64,000 nucleotides of DNA, from contig JAPKMW010000003.1 in the NCBI GenBank assembly GCA_026645575.1, positions 205,690 through 269,689 on the forward strand, in the 5' to 3' direction. The notes under the pieces are model-generated. The model worked only from the letters and a program-made list of their open reading frames with translations, was not told where the DNA came from and did no database searches. The position numbers and the translations under genes were made by a program. The stretch is from Caldilineaceae bacterium. GTDB lineage: Bacteria; Chloroflexota; Anaerolineae; Caldilineales; Caldilineaceae. Positions 8,751 through 17,608 of the stretch are shown piece by piece (position 1 is the first letter of the stretch; every line of letters begins with the position of its first letter).

Positions 8751-8903
8751 ATAACTTACAAAATGTATCCTAGATCCAAAACTGAGCATTATTTGTTTCC
8801 AGAAATACAAGTATGTAAGGAGACTGTCCCTGGTTATGCAGCAGTTGCCTGGCGCTGTCGTTACAACCAGTCCTATTGAACTTACGCAGGCAAAACGAAC
8901 GAC

Positions 8904-8938
8904 CAGAGGCCCGACTTTTGCAAAAAGTCGGGCCTCTG
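8904..8938 (-). terminator. Hairpin terminator after the GAF-domain gene
   Basis: A 16-bp stem (8904-8919 with 8923-8938), GC-rich with a run of four A/T pairs at the loop (GCA). It lies 107 nt downstream of the GAF-domain gene on the minus strand and is followed by a mildly T-rich stretch. Confidence 0.6.
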
Positions 8939-9045
8939 CCTGTTGCAACTTCTATCATAAGTGCTGTGCGGCGGGTTTTGGTTAACGAGCGGACAATTGG
9001 CTCGTGCTAGGCAATGGTGGAGAGGATGAGACTTGTCGGAATGGT

Positions 9046-10263
9046 TTAGAGCATAATGGCAATCACATTCGCGATGGTGCGTAGGACAATCATGTCGCCC
9101 TCTTCAAATTGGCGTTGTGCTTCCAATGCCACAATTTGAATGACCCCGAGTGTCCGTTCGTTGCGAATAATCGGCGTCACCAGGGCGCGACCGGCTTCAT
9201 TATAATAAAAGCGCTCCAAACTTTCGGCATTGTCATCAGGATTGTAAAAGATCGGCTGTCCTGCCTGCATTGTCCAGTCAATAATGCTACGGATATAAGG
9301 GTGCAGTTCGGCGTAGCTATTTGCTTCTTTGGCCCACAGTTGGTTATTGAGATAAATTAGCACATCAACCCGACCAAAGGTGTCCCCAATCCCGTTGATC
9401 AGATTTTCAATGAGGGCGTCAAAGCTGTGAACTGAGGTGAGGGAACGGGTAAACAACTGTAAACTGAGCAGTTGATTGGCGCGATCATCTAGTTCGTGGC
9501 GCAACTTAGCAATCTGCAAAATGCGGGCCAAGGTATGAGCAATGGCATGAAAATCCTGGCAAAGTTCCGGATCATCAAAACCGGCTGTACACTCTGTACC
9601 CAGGAGAATGGCGCCGACCACGCGTTCCTGTGAGCGCGTCGGCAGGACACGATCCTGGGTGCGCAAGGGCAGGATCATCAAGGCGCCATCCAACGGCATC
9701 CAGGGAAATTCTTCGGCGCGGGGACGTTTCGCGCGCTGAATATCGGGAATGATCAAATAATCCGGTTCATCGGGATCAAGCCGCGGGAGGAGCGCCCGCG
9801 CCAACACTCCCCATAGGGGAAAGGGGCAACTTTTGCCCACAAAGCGCCAAGCATTTGGCACCCCCCGTAAACTTTGGTAGGTATAGGGGCCTAATTCTGC
9901 TTCGCCTAAAATAAAGACCGCAAAGCGTAAAGGCGCCTTTTCCCAAACAACATCCAGGCCAACTTCTAGTACATCGGCAATGTCCACTTGGACATTGGTA
10001 TATTCGGTAATGCGTTGCAACAACTCAAGTTGATGAATCCGTTGACGTAAGCGTTTCATCTGCTCGCGCAAATGTTGCTGTTGCCAGCCTACCTGCTGTT
10101 GCAGCAATGAGGGTTGTTGGTATTCGTCTCCTCTGGGCGCGCCATGCGTCAATGGGGTCTCAGGGGGAGCGAAGCGCCGCTGATTCATCTCGGTTAGCGC
10201 GCCCAATTGTTCAACTTGCTCTAAAATTTGTTGTAACAGTACAGTAATTGTTTGTTCGTTCAC
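9046..10263 (-). CDS. Tandem GAF-domain sensory protein
   Basis: About 405 residues starting from GTG at 10263, which has GAGGAA 6 nt upstream; a longer frame exists but lacks a Shine-Dalgarno. A Gln-rich N-terminal helix and coiled coil (about 40-100) is followed by two GAF-like domains: about 105-255 (ending RVVGAILLG) and about 280-405 (ending RTLGVIQIVALE). There is no kinase, cyclase or HTH output domain, so it probably relays a ligand or redox signal through protein contacts. It is divergent from a receiver-cyclase gene, a plausible partner (inference). Confidence 0.8.
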   Translation of the reverse strand: MNEQTITVLLQQILEQVEQLGALTEMNQRRFAPPETPLTHGAPRGDEYQQPSLLQQQVGWQQQHLREQMKRLRQRIHQLELLQRITEYTNVQVDIADVLEVGLDVVWEKAPLRFAVFILGEAELGPYTYQSLRGVPNAWRFVGKSCPFPLWGVLARALLPRLDPDEPDYLIIPDIQRAKRPRAEEFPWMPLDGALMILPLRTQDRVLPTRSQERVVGAILLGTECTAGFDDPELCQDFHAIAHTLARILQIAKLRHELDDRANQLLSLQLFTRSLTSVHSFDALIENLINGIGDTFGRVDVLIYLNNQLWAKEANSYAELHPYIRSIIDWTMQAGQPIFYNPDDNAESLERFYYNEAGRALVTPIIRNERTLGVIQIVALEAQRQFEEGDMIVLRTIANVIAIML

Positions 10264-10409
10264 TGCGTTCCTCGCGAAAGTGTAGCCGCCAGCTTGCCAG
10301 ATTGTCGCCCAGTGCATGCCTGAGCGATGCCAAGTGCAAGCCCGATTGCCACGAAAAGGCTGTTTGTGCGAGCCAACAGCCAACAAGGCGCCGCTTACCA
10401 ACTTTTGTG

Positions 10410-10487
10410 GTAACTACCAAGCCCGCTCCTCGTTATGCCTAACAGGCAACTGGCGACCGACTAGGAGCGGGTGGGTTTGGTAGTTAC
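10410..10487. repeat. Imperfect long inverted repeat, family A
   Basis: Left arm 10410-10430 and right arm 10463-10487 pair with a few bulged bases and contain the family text GTAACTACCAAGCCCGCTCC. Related copies are at 35794-35850 and 36848-36914. It lies in the 338-nt gap between two divergent genes, where a double terminator would not be expected. Nothing else recognisable is in this gap. Confidence 0.75.
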
Positions 10488-10601
10488 GTTTTGCGTAAGA
10501 TCTAACTCTATACTATAATCTATCATGAAGTAAGGTAATAGTAAATTTTAGCGACGTTGTCGTCAAGCTTTTGACATAGAGAATTGACTAATAAGGATGC
10601 T

Positions 10602-11687
10602 ATGGAAGCAATCAATCCGCCATCATTAGAAACCTTCAAGATACTTTTGGTTGATGATGAACCGAGTACACTGCAATTGGTGCGTAAGATTTTGCAGGCT
10701 GATGGTCATAAAATCTACGAAGCGGCTGATGGGGTGCAAGCGATAGAGGTCTTTGAAGCGACCCAACCCGACCTCGTATTGCTGGATGTGGTGATCCCCA
10801 AGATTGACGGGCTGGGCGTCTTACAAGAGATTCGCCGCCGGGATCGCCTGGCTGGGGTCATCATGGTCAGCGCGCTCACCTCGGAACAACTGGCCGTCAG
10901 GTCGATGTTGAGTGGCGCCGATGATTATGTGAGCAAGCCCTTCAAGTTAAGTACCATTCGGCTCAACATCCGCCAGGTGATGGATAAGGTCTATTTGCGA
11001 CGGCACAACGCTACCTTACAAGATCAATTGTTGCACGCCAACGAAAAGTTGCGCCATTACATGGCTGATCCGCTGGTGGAAACACTCATGGCCAGCCCAT
11101 CCTTGCCCAGCCTGGGGGGGGAACGGCAGGTTATCACCATCTTGTTTATGGACTTTTGCAATTTTTCGGCCACGTCTCAACACTTTGCGCCTGATCAACT
11201 ATTACAATTGTTAAATGCCTACTTTGCTGAGCTGGCGACGGCGATCTTCGAAAATGGCGGTTATATGGATAAGATTATGGGCGATGGCTTTATGGCGCTC
11301 TTTAATGTCCCCTCCGCCCTGCCAGATCATGCGTCAATGGCCGTGCGGGCGGCGCTGCAAATGCGGCGGCAGCTTTTGCGTAAAAACGAGTTACACGAAG
11401 TGCGGATGAATATTCGCGTCGGCATCCACACGGGCGAAGCGGTGGTGGGCAATATTGGCACGCCGCGCTTAATGAATTATACGGCAATCGGCGAAGCCGT
11501 TAATCTTGCCAAACGGCTGGAAGAATCGAGCGAACCAGGGCAAATCCTGTTAAGCGCCGCCACCCGCAACCTCCTCAACTTCCAACGGTTAGATGTGGAT
11601 ACCATTCAAGTAACGGCTTTAGGACAACGCAAATTTAAAGGGTTTGAGAAGCCGGAAGACATTTACGCCATCATTGACGCCATTTAA
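10602..11687 (+). CDS. Response regulator with class III nucleotidyl cyclase output
   Basis: 361 residues. Residues 12-125 form a receiver with the acidic pair in LVDDE, phosphoacceptor Asp62 (LLDVVIP) and Lys112 (SKPF). After a helical linker, residues ~172-360 form a class III cyclase: metal-binding Asp184 (FMDFCNFS) and Asp228 (MGDG), Lys224 (DKIMGDG) consistent with adenine recognition, and transition-state Asn301/Arg305 (EAVNLAKRLE). It probably makes cAMP under phosphorylation control. The ATG at 10602 is chosen (AAGGA upstream); a TTG 18 nt earlier is possible. No cognate kinase is adjacent; the divergent GAF protein may act upstream. Confidence 0.9.
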   Translation: MEAINPPSLETFKILLVDDEPSTLQLVRKILQADGHKIYEAADGVQAIEVFEATQPDLVLLDVVIPKIDGLGVLQEIRRRDRLAGVIMVSALTSEQLAVRSMLSGADDYVSKPFKLSTIRLNIRQVMDKVYLRRHNATLQDQLLHANEKLRHYMADPLVETLMASPSLPSLGGERQVITILFMDFCNFSATSQHFAPDQLLQLLNAYFAELATAIFENGGYMDKIMGDGFMALFNVPSALPDHASMAVRAALQMRRQLLRKNELHEVRMNIRVGIHTGEAVVGNIGTPRLMNYTAIGEAVNLAKRLEESSEPGQILLSAATRNLLNFQRLDVDTIQVTALGQRKFKGFEKPEDIYAIIDAI

Positions 11688-11715
11688 TCCAATCAAATGA
11701 TGGAAAAATCTGTGG

Positions 11716-11982
11716 TTATGGGAAGTAACGATAAATATCACGACGGTGCAGACAACGAACAAAGGTGACAGTATCATTTTACATGGTGATACCAATGCGA
11801 TAATCACCGATCCGAATGTGATAGTCTGGTCCGTCAGCGGTTAACCGCTTGATGTTGCTGATCTCACGAAGACTGTTTACACGTTCAACTTGTTCAATTA
11901 ACGTCTGAACCTGCTGTAGAAGTGTTTTCTTGCGAATCTTGCGTAAATCTTTGCTAAAACTTTGTCGGAATTGAACGTTCAT
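11716..11982 (-). pseudogene. RelE/ParE-type toxin with an in-frame stop codon
   Basis: The first 67 codons (MNVQFRQSFSKDLRKIRKKT to YRIGITM) are a RelE/ParE-superfamily toxin that then meets TAA at 11779-11781. Reading on in the same frame gives NDTVTFVRCLHRRDIYRYFP and a second stop at 11716. This is exactly the conserved C-terminal strand and helix of the family, including the HR.DIY element that carries active-site residues. A single substitution (for example GAA to TAA) explains it. The toxin is probably inactive unless read through. It overlaps the antitoxin gene by 4 nt (ATGA). Confidence 0.85.
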
Positions 11983-12188
11983 GCCTTGCCGACCAAAAGC
12001 TGAAAGATGTCATCCCGAGCGACAAGCTCGGTCTCCTCCCCTTCTTTGATAGCACGTACTATCGCGGCGTCTTCCATAGCTTCGGCAACGACGGCTGTAA
12101 ACCAATCGCGCCGTTGATCAAGTACTTCAACCAATACTTCGCGAAGGAGGGTTTTGAGTCGATCCTCATCCGATAGCTGTGTAATCAT
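11979..12188 (-). CDS. Antitoxin of RelE/ParE-type TA pair
   Basis: 69 residues, highly acidic, mostly helical (EDRLKTLLREVLVEVLDQRR, then EEGEETELVARDDIFQLL). This is a common small antitoxin found upstream of RelE-like toxins. GGAG lies 7 nt before the ATG. It overlaps the toxin start by 4 nt (ATGA), the normal coupling of such operons. The antitoxin is intact while the toxin carries a stop codon, the expected order of decay. Confidence 0.78.
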   Translation of the reverse strand: MITQLSDEDRLKTLLREVLVEVLDQRRDWFTAVVAEAMEDAAIVRAIKEGEETELVARDDIFQLLVGKA

Positions 12189-12269
12189 GATGGTCTCCAG
12201 ATTTAACTTACTTGCATAATCTTGTGGAAAGTATAACCGAGTTATGCATTCCAGGCAACGTTCAAGACT

Positions 12270-12428
12270 TCACGCTATGGTAAACTCAGTGTGTTGACGG
12301 GCAAAAGGCGAAAGATACGCCAGCACAATATCACTCTTGGGAACGCCTAGCGCGACTAATTCATTTTTTATCAGGTTGAGGTGGTGGTCTACTTTTGCCA
12401 TCGGACAATCACCTTCCCCTCAGGTTCA
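12270..12428 (-). pseudogene. Relic of a XisI-family protein
   Basis: A 43-codon stretch (12270-12401) reads IKNELVALGVPKSDIVLAYL and ends ARQHTEFTIA. This matches the C-terminal ~35 residues of XisI-like proteins (xxELV..GVPK.DIVL.F..P..R..TEFA). Just upstream, in another frame, EGKVIVRWQ resembles the preceding GK.W.Q strand, so a frameshift and loss of the 5' end are likely. XisI normally pairs with XisH; no xisH is visible. Confidence 0.65.
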
Positions 12429-13073
12429 TCACTGACCTTGGCTTTTTCTTTTCATTCGCATTTGAGTCAAACTACTCGCTTTGTAATCTAATTCGTAGAT
12501 AAAATTAAGTAAATCTTCGCAAATTTCTATAGCCAAATTGAGTTCGGAGTATGACGGTGCAGCAAGTTCATGTGCAGCTTCATTGCCAAGAAAACGCATA
12601 CTGTGAAGATGGGTAACAATATTTTGAGGTAGAATGCTTGATAGATTATTTATTTTGGACTCTAAATTTCTGCCTCCAATATTTTTGTCAGCGCAAATGC
12701 CTTCAAGTAGGGTACGAATTCCGATTGCACCCAATACCATTGCTTCATTGTTGACTGCATTCAAGGTTTCTTCGTAAATACTAGTAAGTTTCTTAGGCAG
12801 ATTCCTAAATTTCTTTGCTTCAAAATGGCTATATTTTCTTGGAGGGAAGTACTCATATGTGTAGCGGCGATTGCCATCTTGATCTTCCATCCAATCTGAA
12901 GTATAAGATTGTTCAAGTGTACCGTGCCCACAACCTGCACATATCCAAAATTTATATCCAATCCATTCCGAACCGTCACCGTATTCGCGATAACTCTCTC
13001 CTTCGCAAACATGAGTAGTGTCTCTTTTGCAAAAGTTACAAAAAATATTCTGCACCGATTGTGATGTACTCAT
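12429..13073 (-). CDS. DUF4145 protein with N-terminal zinc ribbon
   Basis: 214 residues. CNFC near residue 12 and CAGC near 46 form a likely zinc ribbon. From about 105 to 195 there is a DUF4145 domain (GAIGIRTLLEGICADKNIGG, then MRFLGNEAAHE). DUF4145 is often found near restriction and defence genes, sometimes fused to nucleases; its biochemical role is not known. Lower GC than its neighbours and close to two decayed TA-like loci, which fits an accessory island. Confidence 0.85.
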   Translation of the reverse strand: MSTSQSVQNIFCNFCKRDTTHVCEGESYREYGDGSEWIGYKFWICAGCGHGTLEQSYTSDWMEDQDGNRRYTYEYFPPRKYSHFEAKKFRNLPKKLTSIYEETLNAVNNEAMVLGAIGIRTLLEGICADKNIGGRNLESKINNLSSILPQNIVTHLHSMRFLGNEAAHELAAPSYSELNLAIEICEDLLNFIYELDYKASSLTQMRMKRKSQGQ

Positions 13074-13120
13074 ATTAATTTGCTTTTCACTGTATAAGTT
13101 TTGTCATTGATTTAACTATG

Positions 13121-14062
13121 CTACCCCTTCACCGCCCCCTCAATCATCGCCTGGAAAAAGATCCGCCGCGTAAATAAAAAGAGCACCACCACCGGCAGCG
13201 CGATCACAATACAGGCCGCGGCCACTACCTGGAAGTTGATAATATTCTGGCTCAGGAAATCATACAGCCCAAAGATCGCCGGTTTGAGCTCATTCTTGGC
13301 GAGCAGCAGGTAACCGGCCAGGAACTCATTCCAGACACTGACAAAGGTGAGCAGAAAGATCGACAGCAACCCCGGCAGCGCCAGCGGCATCAAGATCAGC
13401 CGGAGCGCTTGCAGCGCCGTACAGCCGTCGATAAAGGCCGCTTCCTCCAGATCGCGTGGGATGGCGTCGAAAAAGCCTTTGGCGATCCAAACACTGAGCG
13501 GTAGGAAGAAGCCGATATAGACCAGCACAATAAAGATGCGGTCATTGTAAAAGGGCAACCCTGCCTTGCGTAGATCAACGCCCATCTCATAGAGCGCCAA
13601 CAGGTTGGTTAGCAGTGGAATGCCGGTAATGGCGAGAATGCTCACCATCAAAAAGTCGCGACCGGGGAAGCGATAGCGCGACACGGCATAGCCCGCCATC
13701 CCCGCAAAGACGACCACCAGCAGCGACGAGAGGGTGGCGTAGAGCAGCGTGTTTGGTATGTAGATGCGTAACAGGTTGCCGGTCAACTGGAAATACAAGG
13801 GCCAGTTGGGGCTGGGCTTGGGGGCCAGCACTCGTTCATAGCCCTCCACCGCCCAGCGACAAGCCGTGACGGCAAAGCTGTTTGTCGGCGTGTCACAGGG
13901 GAAGAGGACAGGCGGTTTGCGCAAGACATCCTGCTCTTCCTTGAAGGAGATCAACACCGTCGTGAAGATTGGTAGGAGGACAACCAGACAGATCAGCGTC
14001 AACGCGCCATGAATGGCCCATTGTTCCCAGTGGTGACGCACATGAGTTTTTCTCGCTGCCAT
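13121..14062 (-). CDS. Sugar ABC transporter permease, MalG type
   Basis: About 313 residues with six predicted transmembrane helices and the cytoplasmic EAA loop (EEAAFIDGCTALQALRLILM) that contacts the ATPase. The start at 14062 has AGAGGTAG upstream. MalG-like CUT1 permease. Together with the MalF-like permease (14840-15805) and the binding lipoprotein (15950-17332) it forms an importer for an oligosaccharide or sugar derivative. No ATPase gene is present; CUT1 systems often share one encoded elsewhere. A TA pair separates it from the other permease gene. Confidence 0.93.
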   Translation of the reverse strand: MAARKTHVRHHWEQWAIHGALTLICLVVLLPIFTTVLISFKEEQDVLRKPPVLFPCDTPTNSFAVTACRWAVEGYERVLAPKPSPNWPLYFQLTGNLLRIYIPNTLLYATLSSLLVVVFAGMAGYAVSRYRFPGRDFLMVSILAITGIPLLTNLLALYEMGVDLRKAGLPFYNDRIFIVLVYIGFFLPLSVWIAKGFFDAIPRDLEEAAFIDGCTALQALRLILMPLALPGLLSIFLLTFVSVWNEFLAGYLLLAKNELKPAIFGLYDFLSQNIINFQVVAAACIVIALPVVVLFLFTRRIFFQAMIEGAVKG

Positions 14063-14126
14063 TCCATCTACCTCTTTCTCCAACGTCAGAAATTAACTCA
14101 TTACTACCTGCTCACTGTTCAACACT

Positions 14127-14408
14127 TTACCTAGCAGCCAAGCGAATTTGTAGCGTATGGCCCACTGCGTCCGCATAAGCTTTCAGTGTCGATAAGGTAA
14201 CATTCTCCGCATGGTTCTCAATGCGTGAGATGGCAGATTTTTTTGTTCCTAATTGGTGGGCGACTTGTTCTTGGGTTAACCCGGCACTTTCGCGCGCTTG
14301 GCGCAGTAGAACGCCAATGCGGAAATCGCTGTAACCTGAATCAAAATCAGCGGCAAATACTGGATCGGTTGCCTTTCGTTTGGTGATATAGCGTTGTAGA
14401 TCACTCAT
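14127..14408 (-). CDS. XRE-family antitoxin (HigA type)
   Basis: 93 residues from [10 protein letters not shown]; a helix-turn-helix occupies about 33-85 ([20 protein letters not shown], then SAISRIEN). It lies directly downstream of a HigB-like toxin gene with an 8-nt overlap, the reversed toxin-first order typical of HigBA. It should bind and repress the shared promoter and neutralise the toxin. Confidence 0.9.
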   Translation of the reverse strand: MSDLQRYITKRKATDPVFAADFDSGYSDFRIGVLLRQARESAGLTQEQVAHQLGTKKSAISRIENHAENVTLSTLKAYADAVGHTLQIRLAAR

Positions 14409-14760
14409 CGTTTCTCTCCTGTTGCTCAAAATAGTCACGCTTGCGTGCCTCCGCTAAATGAATCTCAGCCATAGGGGTCTTTTGTGTTTTCTTGGCAAAA
14501 CCATTCGTCAGAATAATCAGCGTTGCACCATCAAAGAAACCTAATAAGCGAAAGATGTTCCCACCTAGTTGTACACGCACTTCCCAAATGTCAGCTGTGT
14601 TAACTAGCTTCTTGAAATATTGTGGTGGTACAACTGGCAGATCTTCCACTAGTTGTAAAACCCAGGTCACTTTCTGTGCCTGTTTGCTATCTAGTGCATC
14701 AAGAAACTCTTCTACTGGACAGCGTCCAGTACGAGTGCGATAAAATCTAATCGTTCTCAT
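14401..14760 (-). CDS. HigB/RelE-like toxin (Gp49 family)
   Basis: 119 residues: [20 protein letters not shown], then a helical hairpin, [19 protein letters not shown] and [12 protein letters not shown], the standard Gp49/HigB layout with the basic K.T..T tail thought to line the ribosomal A-site mRNA cleft. Likely a translation-dependent mRNA interferase. It is inserted between two genes of one ABC transporter operon and has its own predicted promoter. Confidence 0.9.
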   Translation of the reverse strand: MRTIRFYRTRTGRCPVEEFLDALDSKQAQKVTWVLQLVEDLPVVPPQYFKKLVNTADIWEVRVQLGGNIFRLLGFFDGATLIILTNGFAKKTQKTPMAEIHLAEARKRDYFEQQERNDE

Positions 14761-14766
14761 GAACTT

Positions 14767-14795
14767 ATGTTAACACAAATGTGAACTTGTTGCAA
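14767..14795 (-). promoter_or_regulatory. Predicted promoter of the HigBA pair
   Basis: Minus strand: TTGCAA, 17-nt spacer, TAACAT, ending 7 nt before the toxin ATG, so the mRNA would be nearly leaderless. A repeated GAACTT flanks the -10 region (14761-14766 and 14783-14788), a possible antitoxin operator. No Shine-Dalgarno is visible before the toxin. Confidence 0.45.
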
Positions 14796-14839
14796 GCACA
14801 AATTTCTATCAGAGCGAGGTGTAGTTGCTGTAAACCATT

Positions 14840-15805
14840 TTATACAACTCTTTCCTCAACACGCGAGAAGCGCAACGTCCCCACGATCAACAACCAGTTC
14901 ACCACCGCGATCAACATCGCCACCGCCGCGGCCCGACCAAATTGTCGTTCGCCCCAACCGATGGAGTAGAGCAGATAGCTCAACACCTCGGTTGACGTGC
15001 CGGGGCCGCCGCCGGTGAGGGTGAAGACCATGCCCACGCCATTCATGCCGCTCAGGGTCAGGTTAAAGAGCGCCACTACCAGCGTCGGCAGGATCAGCGG
15101 CAGGATGATAAAGCGCAACACCTGACGCCGGTTGGCGCCGTCGATGCGGCTGCTCTCGACAATTTCATGGGGAATTGTCTGCATGGCTGCTAGCAGTAGA
15201 ATGATGATAAAGGGTAGCGCGCGCCAACAGGAAGCCAGAATCAGGTAGATCATGGCCGGCGTCGGTGGGAAGGGGAAGTCGCCAAACCACGACTGCGGCG
15301 GTACAGCGGTCAGAATCGACAGTCCATTGGGCGGAAAGAGGGCCGGATTTTGCGTAATGCCGGAGAGCAGCCCATAATCGGGCACCACCAGCAGCCGCCA
15401 GACGATCCCGGCGATAATATCGGCGATCACCCACGGAATGTAGAGCAAAGTGATGTAGAGACCAGAGAGGCGCAACTTGCGATTGAGCAACAGTGCAATG
15501 CCCAGCCCTGCTGCCAGTGTTAAGACCACATAGCCGACTAAGAAGACAATGGTGTGGCCGATGCTCTCCATAAAGAGACTCATGTTCCAGAGGCGAGCAT
15601 AGTTCTTTGTAGCCACATATTCCCAGCCACTCGGTTGCCGTTCATGAAAACTCAACCAGACGGTGTAGAGACCGGGGTAAACTTGAATCACGAGGAGGGT
15701 CACAATGGTGGGCAAAAGCAACCAGAAGGGCAACCAATGCCGAAAATGCCGGGAGCGCCGTCGCGCTTTTGCCTGACGCGTCGGCACTGATAGTGCAGAT
15801 TCCAT
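14840..15805 (-). CDS. Sugar ABC transporter permease, MalF type
   Basis: 321 residues, six membrane segments after a basic N terminus (RQAKARRRSRHFRHWLPFW). The EAA loop is present (EIVESSRIDGANRRQVLRFI). MalF-like CUT1 permease, first permease after the binding protein. The final GGGPGTSTEVLSYLLY segment is typical of the family. Confidence 0.94.
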   Translation of the reverse strand: MESALSVPTRQAKARRRSRHFRHWLPFWLLLPTIVTLLVIQVYPGLYTVWLSFHERQPSGWEYVATKNYARLWNMSLFMESIGHTIVFLVGYVVLTLAAGLGIALLLNRKLRLSGLYITLLYIPWVIADIIAGIVWRLLVVPDYGLLSGITQNPALFPPNGLSILTAVPPQSWFGDFPFPPTPAMIYLILASCWRALPFIIILLLAAMQTIPHEIVESSRIDGANRRQVLRFIILPLILPTLVVALFNLTLSGMNGVGMVFTLTGGGPGTSTEVLSYLLYSIGWGERQFGRAAAVAMLIAVVNWLLIVGTLRFSRVEERVV

Positions 15806-15835
15806 GAATAAAACCTTTACCCAGAAAAAGCTTCA

Positions 15836-15910
15836 GGTAACACAGATAGGGAGAAACACAGATTGATCTTATTATAAAGGACATCCGTATTCTTCCCTAT
15901 CTGTGTTACC
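15836..15910. repeat. 17-bp inverted repeat with wide loop
   Basis: Arms 15836-15852 and 15894-15910 are perfect complements. The right arm text (TATCTGTGTTAC) is repeated once more immediately downstream. It lies in the 144-nt gap between the binding-protein and permease genes, where a partial terminator or mRNA-stability hairpin would lower permease expression relative to the binding protein. Confidence 0.65.
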
Positions 15911-15949
15911 TCTATCTGTGTTACTTACGATTGTCGATTAGCACGACTG

Positions 15950-17332
15950 TCAACCACCCGCATTATATTCATCCTCGACCGCCTGCAACATGGTGGGGAT
16001 GTCGGCGGCGGGGTCTTCTTTGATCAACTTATAGATTGCCGTGGTGATCAGCTTACGGGCTTCCCCGCGCCGATCCAGCGAACCGTACCAGGGATGACAG
16101 GCGCTTTGGGCGTTGACCTCGGATGCTTGTTGATAGAAAGGGGTCTGGAACGTTTCATCGGATTGAGTGCTCTTGAGAACAGGGAAACCGCCGCCCGGCC
16201 CCAAAACCCACGCCGGGTTTTGCTCGGCGCTCATGATCCAGTTGATGTACTCATAGGCGCCTTCGACGTTTTTGGCCCCGGTGGGAATGCCAAAGGCCGA
16301 GACATCAATGCTACAGCCCGGCTTCTGCCCTTCGGCGGCCAGGAAGGGGGCCAGATAGACATCCCCTGCGGCGATGGCGTCCAGCATATCCTCTTCGTTC
16401 TTCTTTTCATACTTAGTGCCGTTGGGCGCACTCAGCGGGTTGACATAGCGATAGCCAAAGATCCCGGTGGGAAAGGAGCCGGCAGAGGCATCCTTAAAGG
16501 CTTCTTCTTCCTGGAATTGACCAGCAAAGGCGATCTCTGGCGCATAGCCCTTGGCGACAATGTCGCGGATAAAGGTGATAGCCGCCACATTTTCCGGCGT
16601 GTTCAAGGTCATTTTGCCCTGGCCGTCGTCAAATTTGCCGCCAAAGGAGCTGATCGTCGTCCACATAAAACGGCCCAGCGCTTCGCCGTCAAAATCGGTG
16701 GAGCCAAAGAAGGTGATAGCGTAGAGACCCTCACTCTTGAGTGCCTCGGCCTGGGTCATAAATTCTTCCGGCGTCTTGGGGTAGCCATTGGGGAAGCGAT
16801 CTTTCCAAACAAAGACTACCTGCGTCAACTGCGCCACCGGAATGCAGTACAATTTGCCGTCTGGTCCCTTACAGGCATCTACGGCATTCGGGTCAAGGTC
16901 GGCGAACCAGGATTGCGCCTGCGCCCACTCGGTCAGATCCTGCAAGGTGCCATTCTGGTGATAGGTGACAATGTCGCCACTGCCCACATGCATCAGATCC
17001 GGCACTTCGCCGCCGGCTTGCACCGCCGTGATCAGCTCCGTGACCATCTTGTCAAAGGCTTTGGGTTGATTGACCCAATTCCATTTGCCGGCAAAGGCTT
17101 CGTTAAACTGCGGAATGGTATTGCGCAGATATTCGTTGCCCACCCGTTCGTCACTCTTGGGATCTTCGTTATTCTGGTCATATTGATACCAGGTGACAAA
17201 ATCTTGAACTTCGGCTGGCGCTGCCCCATCCGCCGCCGGGGCCGATACGGCGCCACCTTGAGGCGCCGGACAGGCTGCTAAGACCAAACAACTGACAACC
17301 AAAACGACTAGCAGAGACCAATAACGCCGCAT
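15950..17332 (-). CDS. Sugar ABC transporter substrate-binding lipoprotein
   Basis: 460 residues. A lipoprotein signal peptide ends in VLAAC (Cys20), followed by an Ala/Pro-rich linker. The rest is a family 1 solute-binding protein (MalE type) with PDLMHVGSGDIV, the hinge VWKDRFPNGYPKTPEEF and AFGIPTGAKN. Captures the sugar outside the membrane for the two permeases. First gene of the minus-strand operon. Confidence 0.93.
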   Translation of the reverse strand: MRRYWSLLVVLVVSCLVLAACPAPQGGAVSAPAADGAAPAEVQDFVTWYQYDQNNEDPKSDERVGNEYLRNTIPQFNEAFAGKWNWVNQPKAFDKMVTELITAVQAGGEVPDLMHVGSGDIVTYHQNGTLQDLTEWAQAQSWFADLDPNAVDACKGPDGKLYCIPVAQLTQVVFVWKDRFPNGYPKTPEEFMTQAEALKSEGLYAITFFGSTDFDGEALGRFMWTTISSFGGKFDDGQGKMTLNTPENVAAITFIRDIVAKGYAPEIAFAGQFQEEEAFKDASAGSFPTGIFGYRYVNPLSAPNGTKYEKKNEEDMLDAIAAGDVYLAPFLAAEGQKPGCSIDVSAFGIPTGAKNVEGAYEYINWIMSAEQNPAWVLGPGGGFPVLKSTQSDETFQTPFYQQASEVNAQSACHPWYGSLDRRGEARKLITTAIYKLIKEDPAADIPTMLQAVEDEYNAGG

Positions 17333-17478
17333 AGTCTAATGCTCCTTGCTTCTATGGGATCTTGTGAATTTGGAAACTGCACAACCCTGTGCAGGGAAGA
17401 CAAAAAGGAGGACAGTTGGCCTTCGGGCGAAGGTTTGTCAAGCGGGTGTCTCGGTCTGGGGCGCCGAACTCATCCCCC

Positions 17479-17507
17479 TTGTCAACTGTCCATCTGTATG
17501 ATATATT
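17479..17507 (+). promoter_or_regulatory. Predicted promoter for the amidohydrolase gene
   Basis: Plus strand: TTGTCA, 17-nt spacer, TATATT, about 100 nt before the ATG. The -35 overlaps one arm of a 9-bp inverted repeat (17410-17418 with 17483-17491) spanning the divergent control region. It may be an operator shared with the transporter operon (inference). Confidence 0.45.
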
Positions 17508-17608
17508 ACCGTACCCCAATTTTCTGTAATCTATCCAGCGAAGTGAACAGCGGATTCTTGATGACACTACTTGATGACAAGGCAAGATGACAAGGAAAGG
17601 TGAGTTTG

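Noticed and set aside
16094..17281. Long plus-strand frame opposite the sugar-binding protein gene
   Set aside because: Opposite strand of a well-conserved lipoprotein gene; no recognisable protein, arising from GC-rich codon bias.
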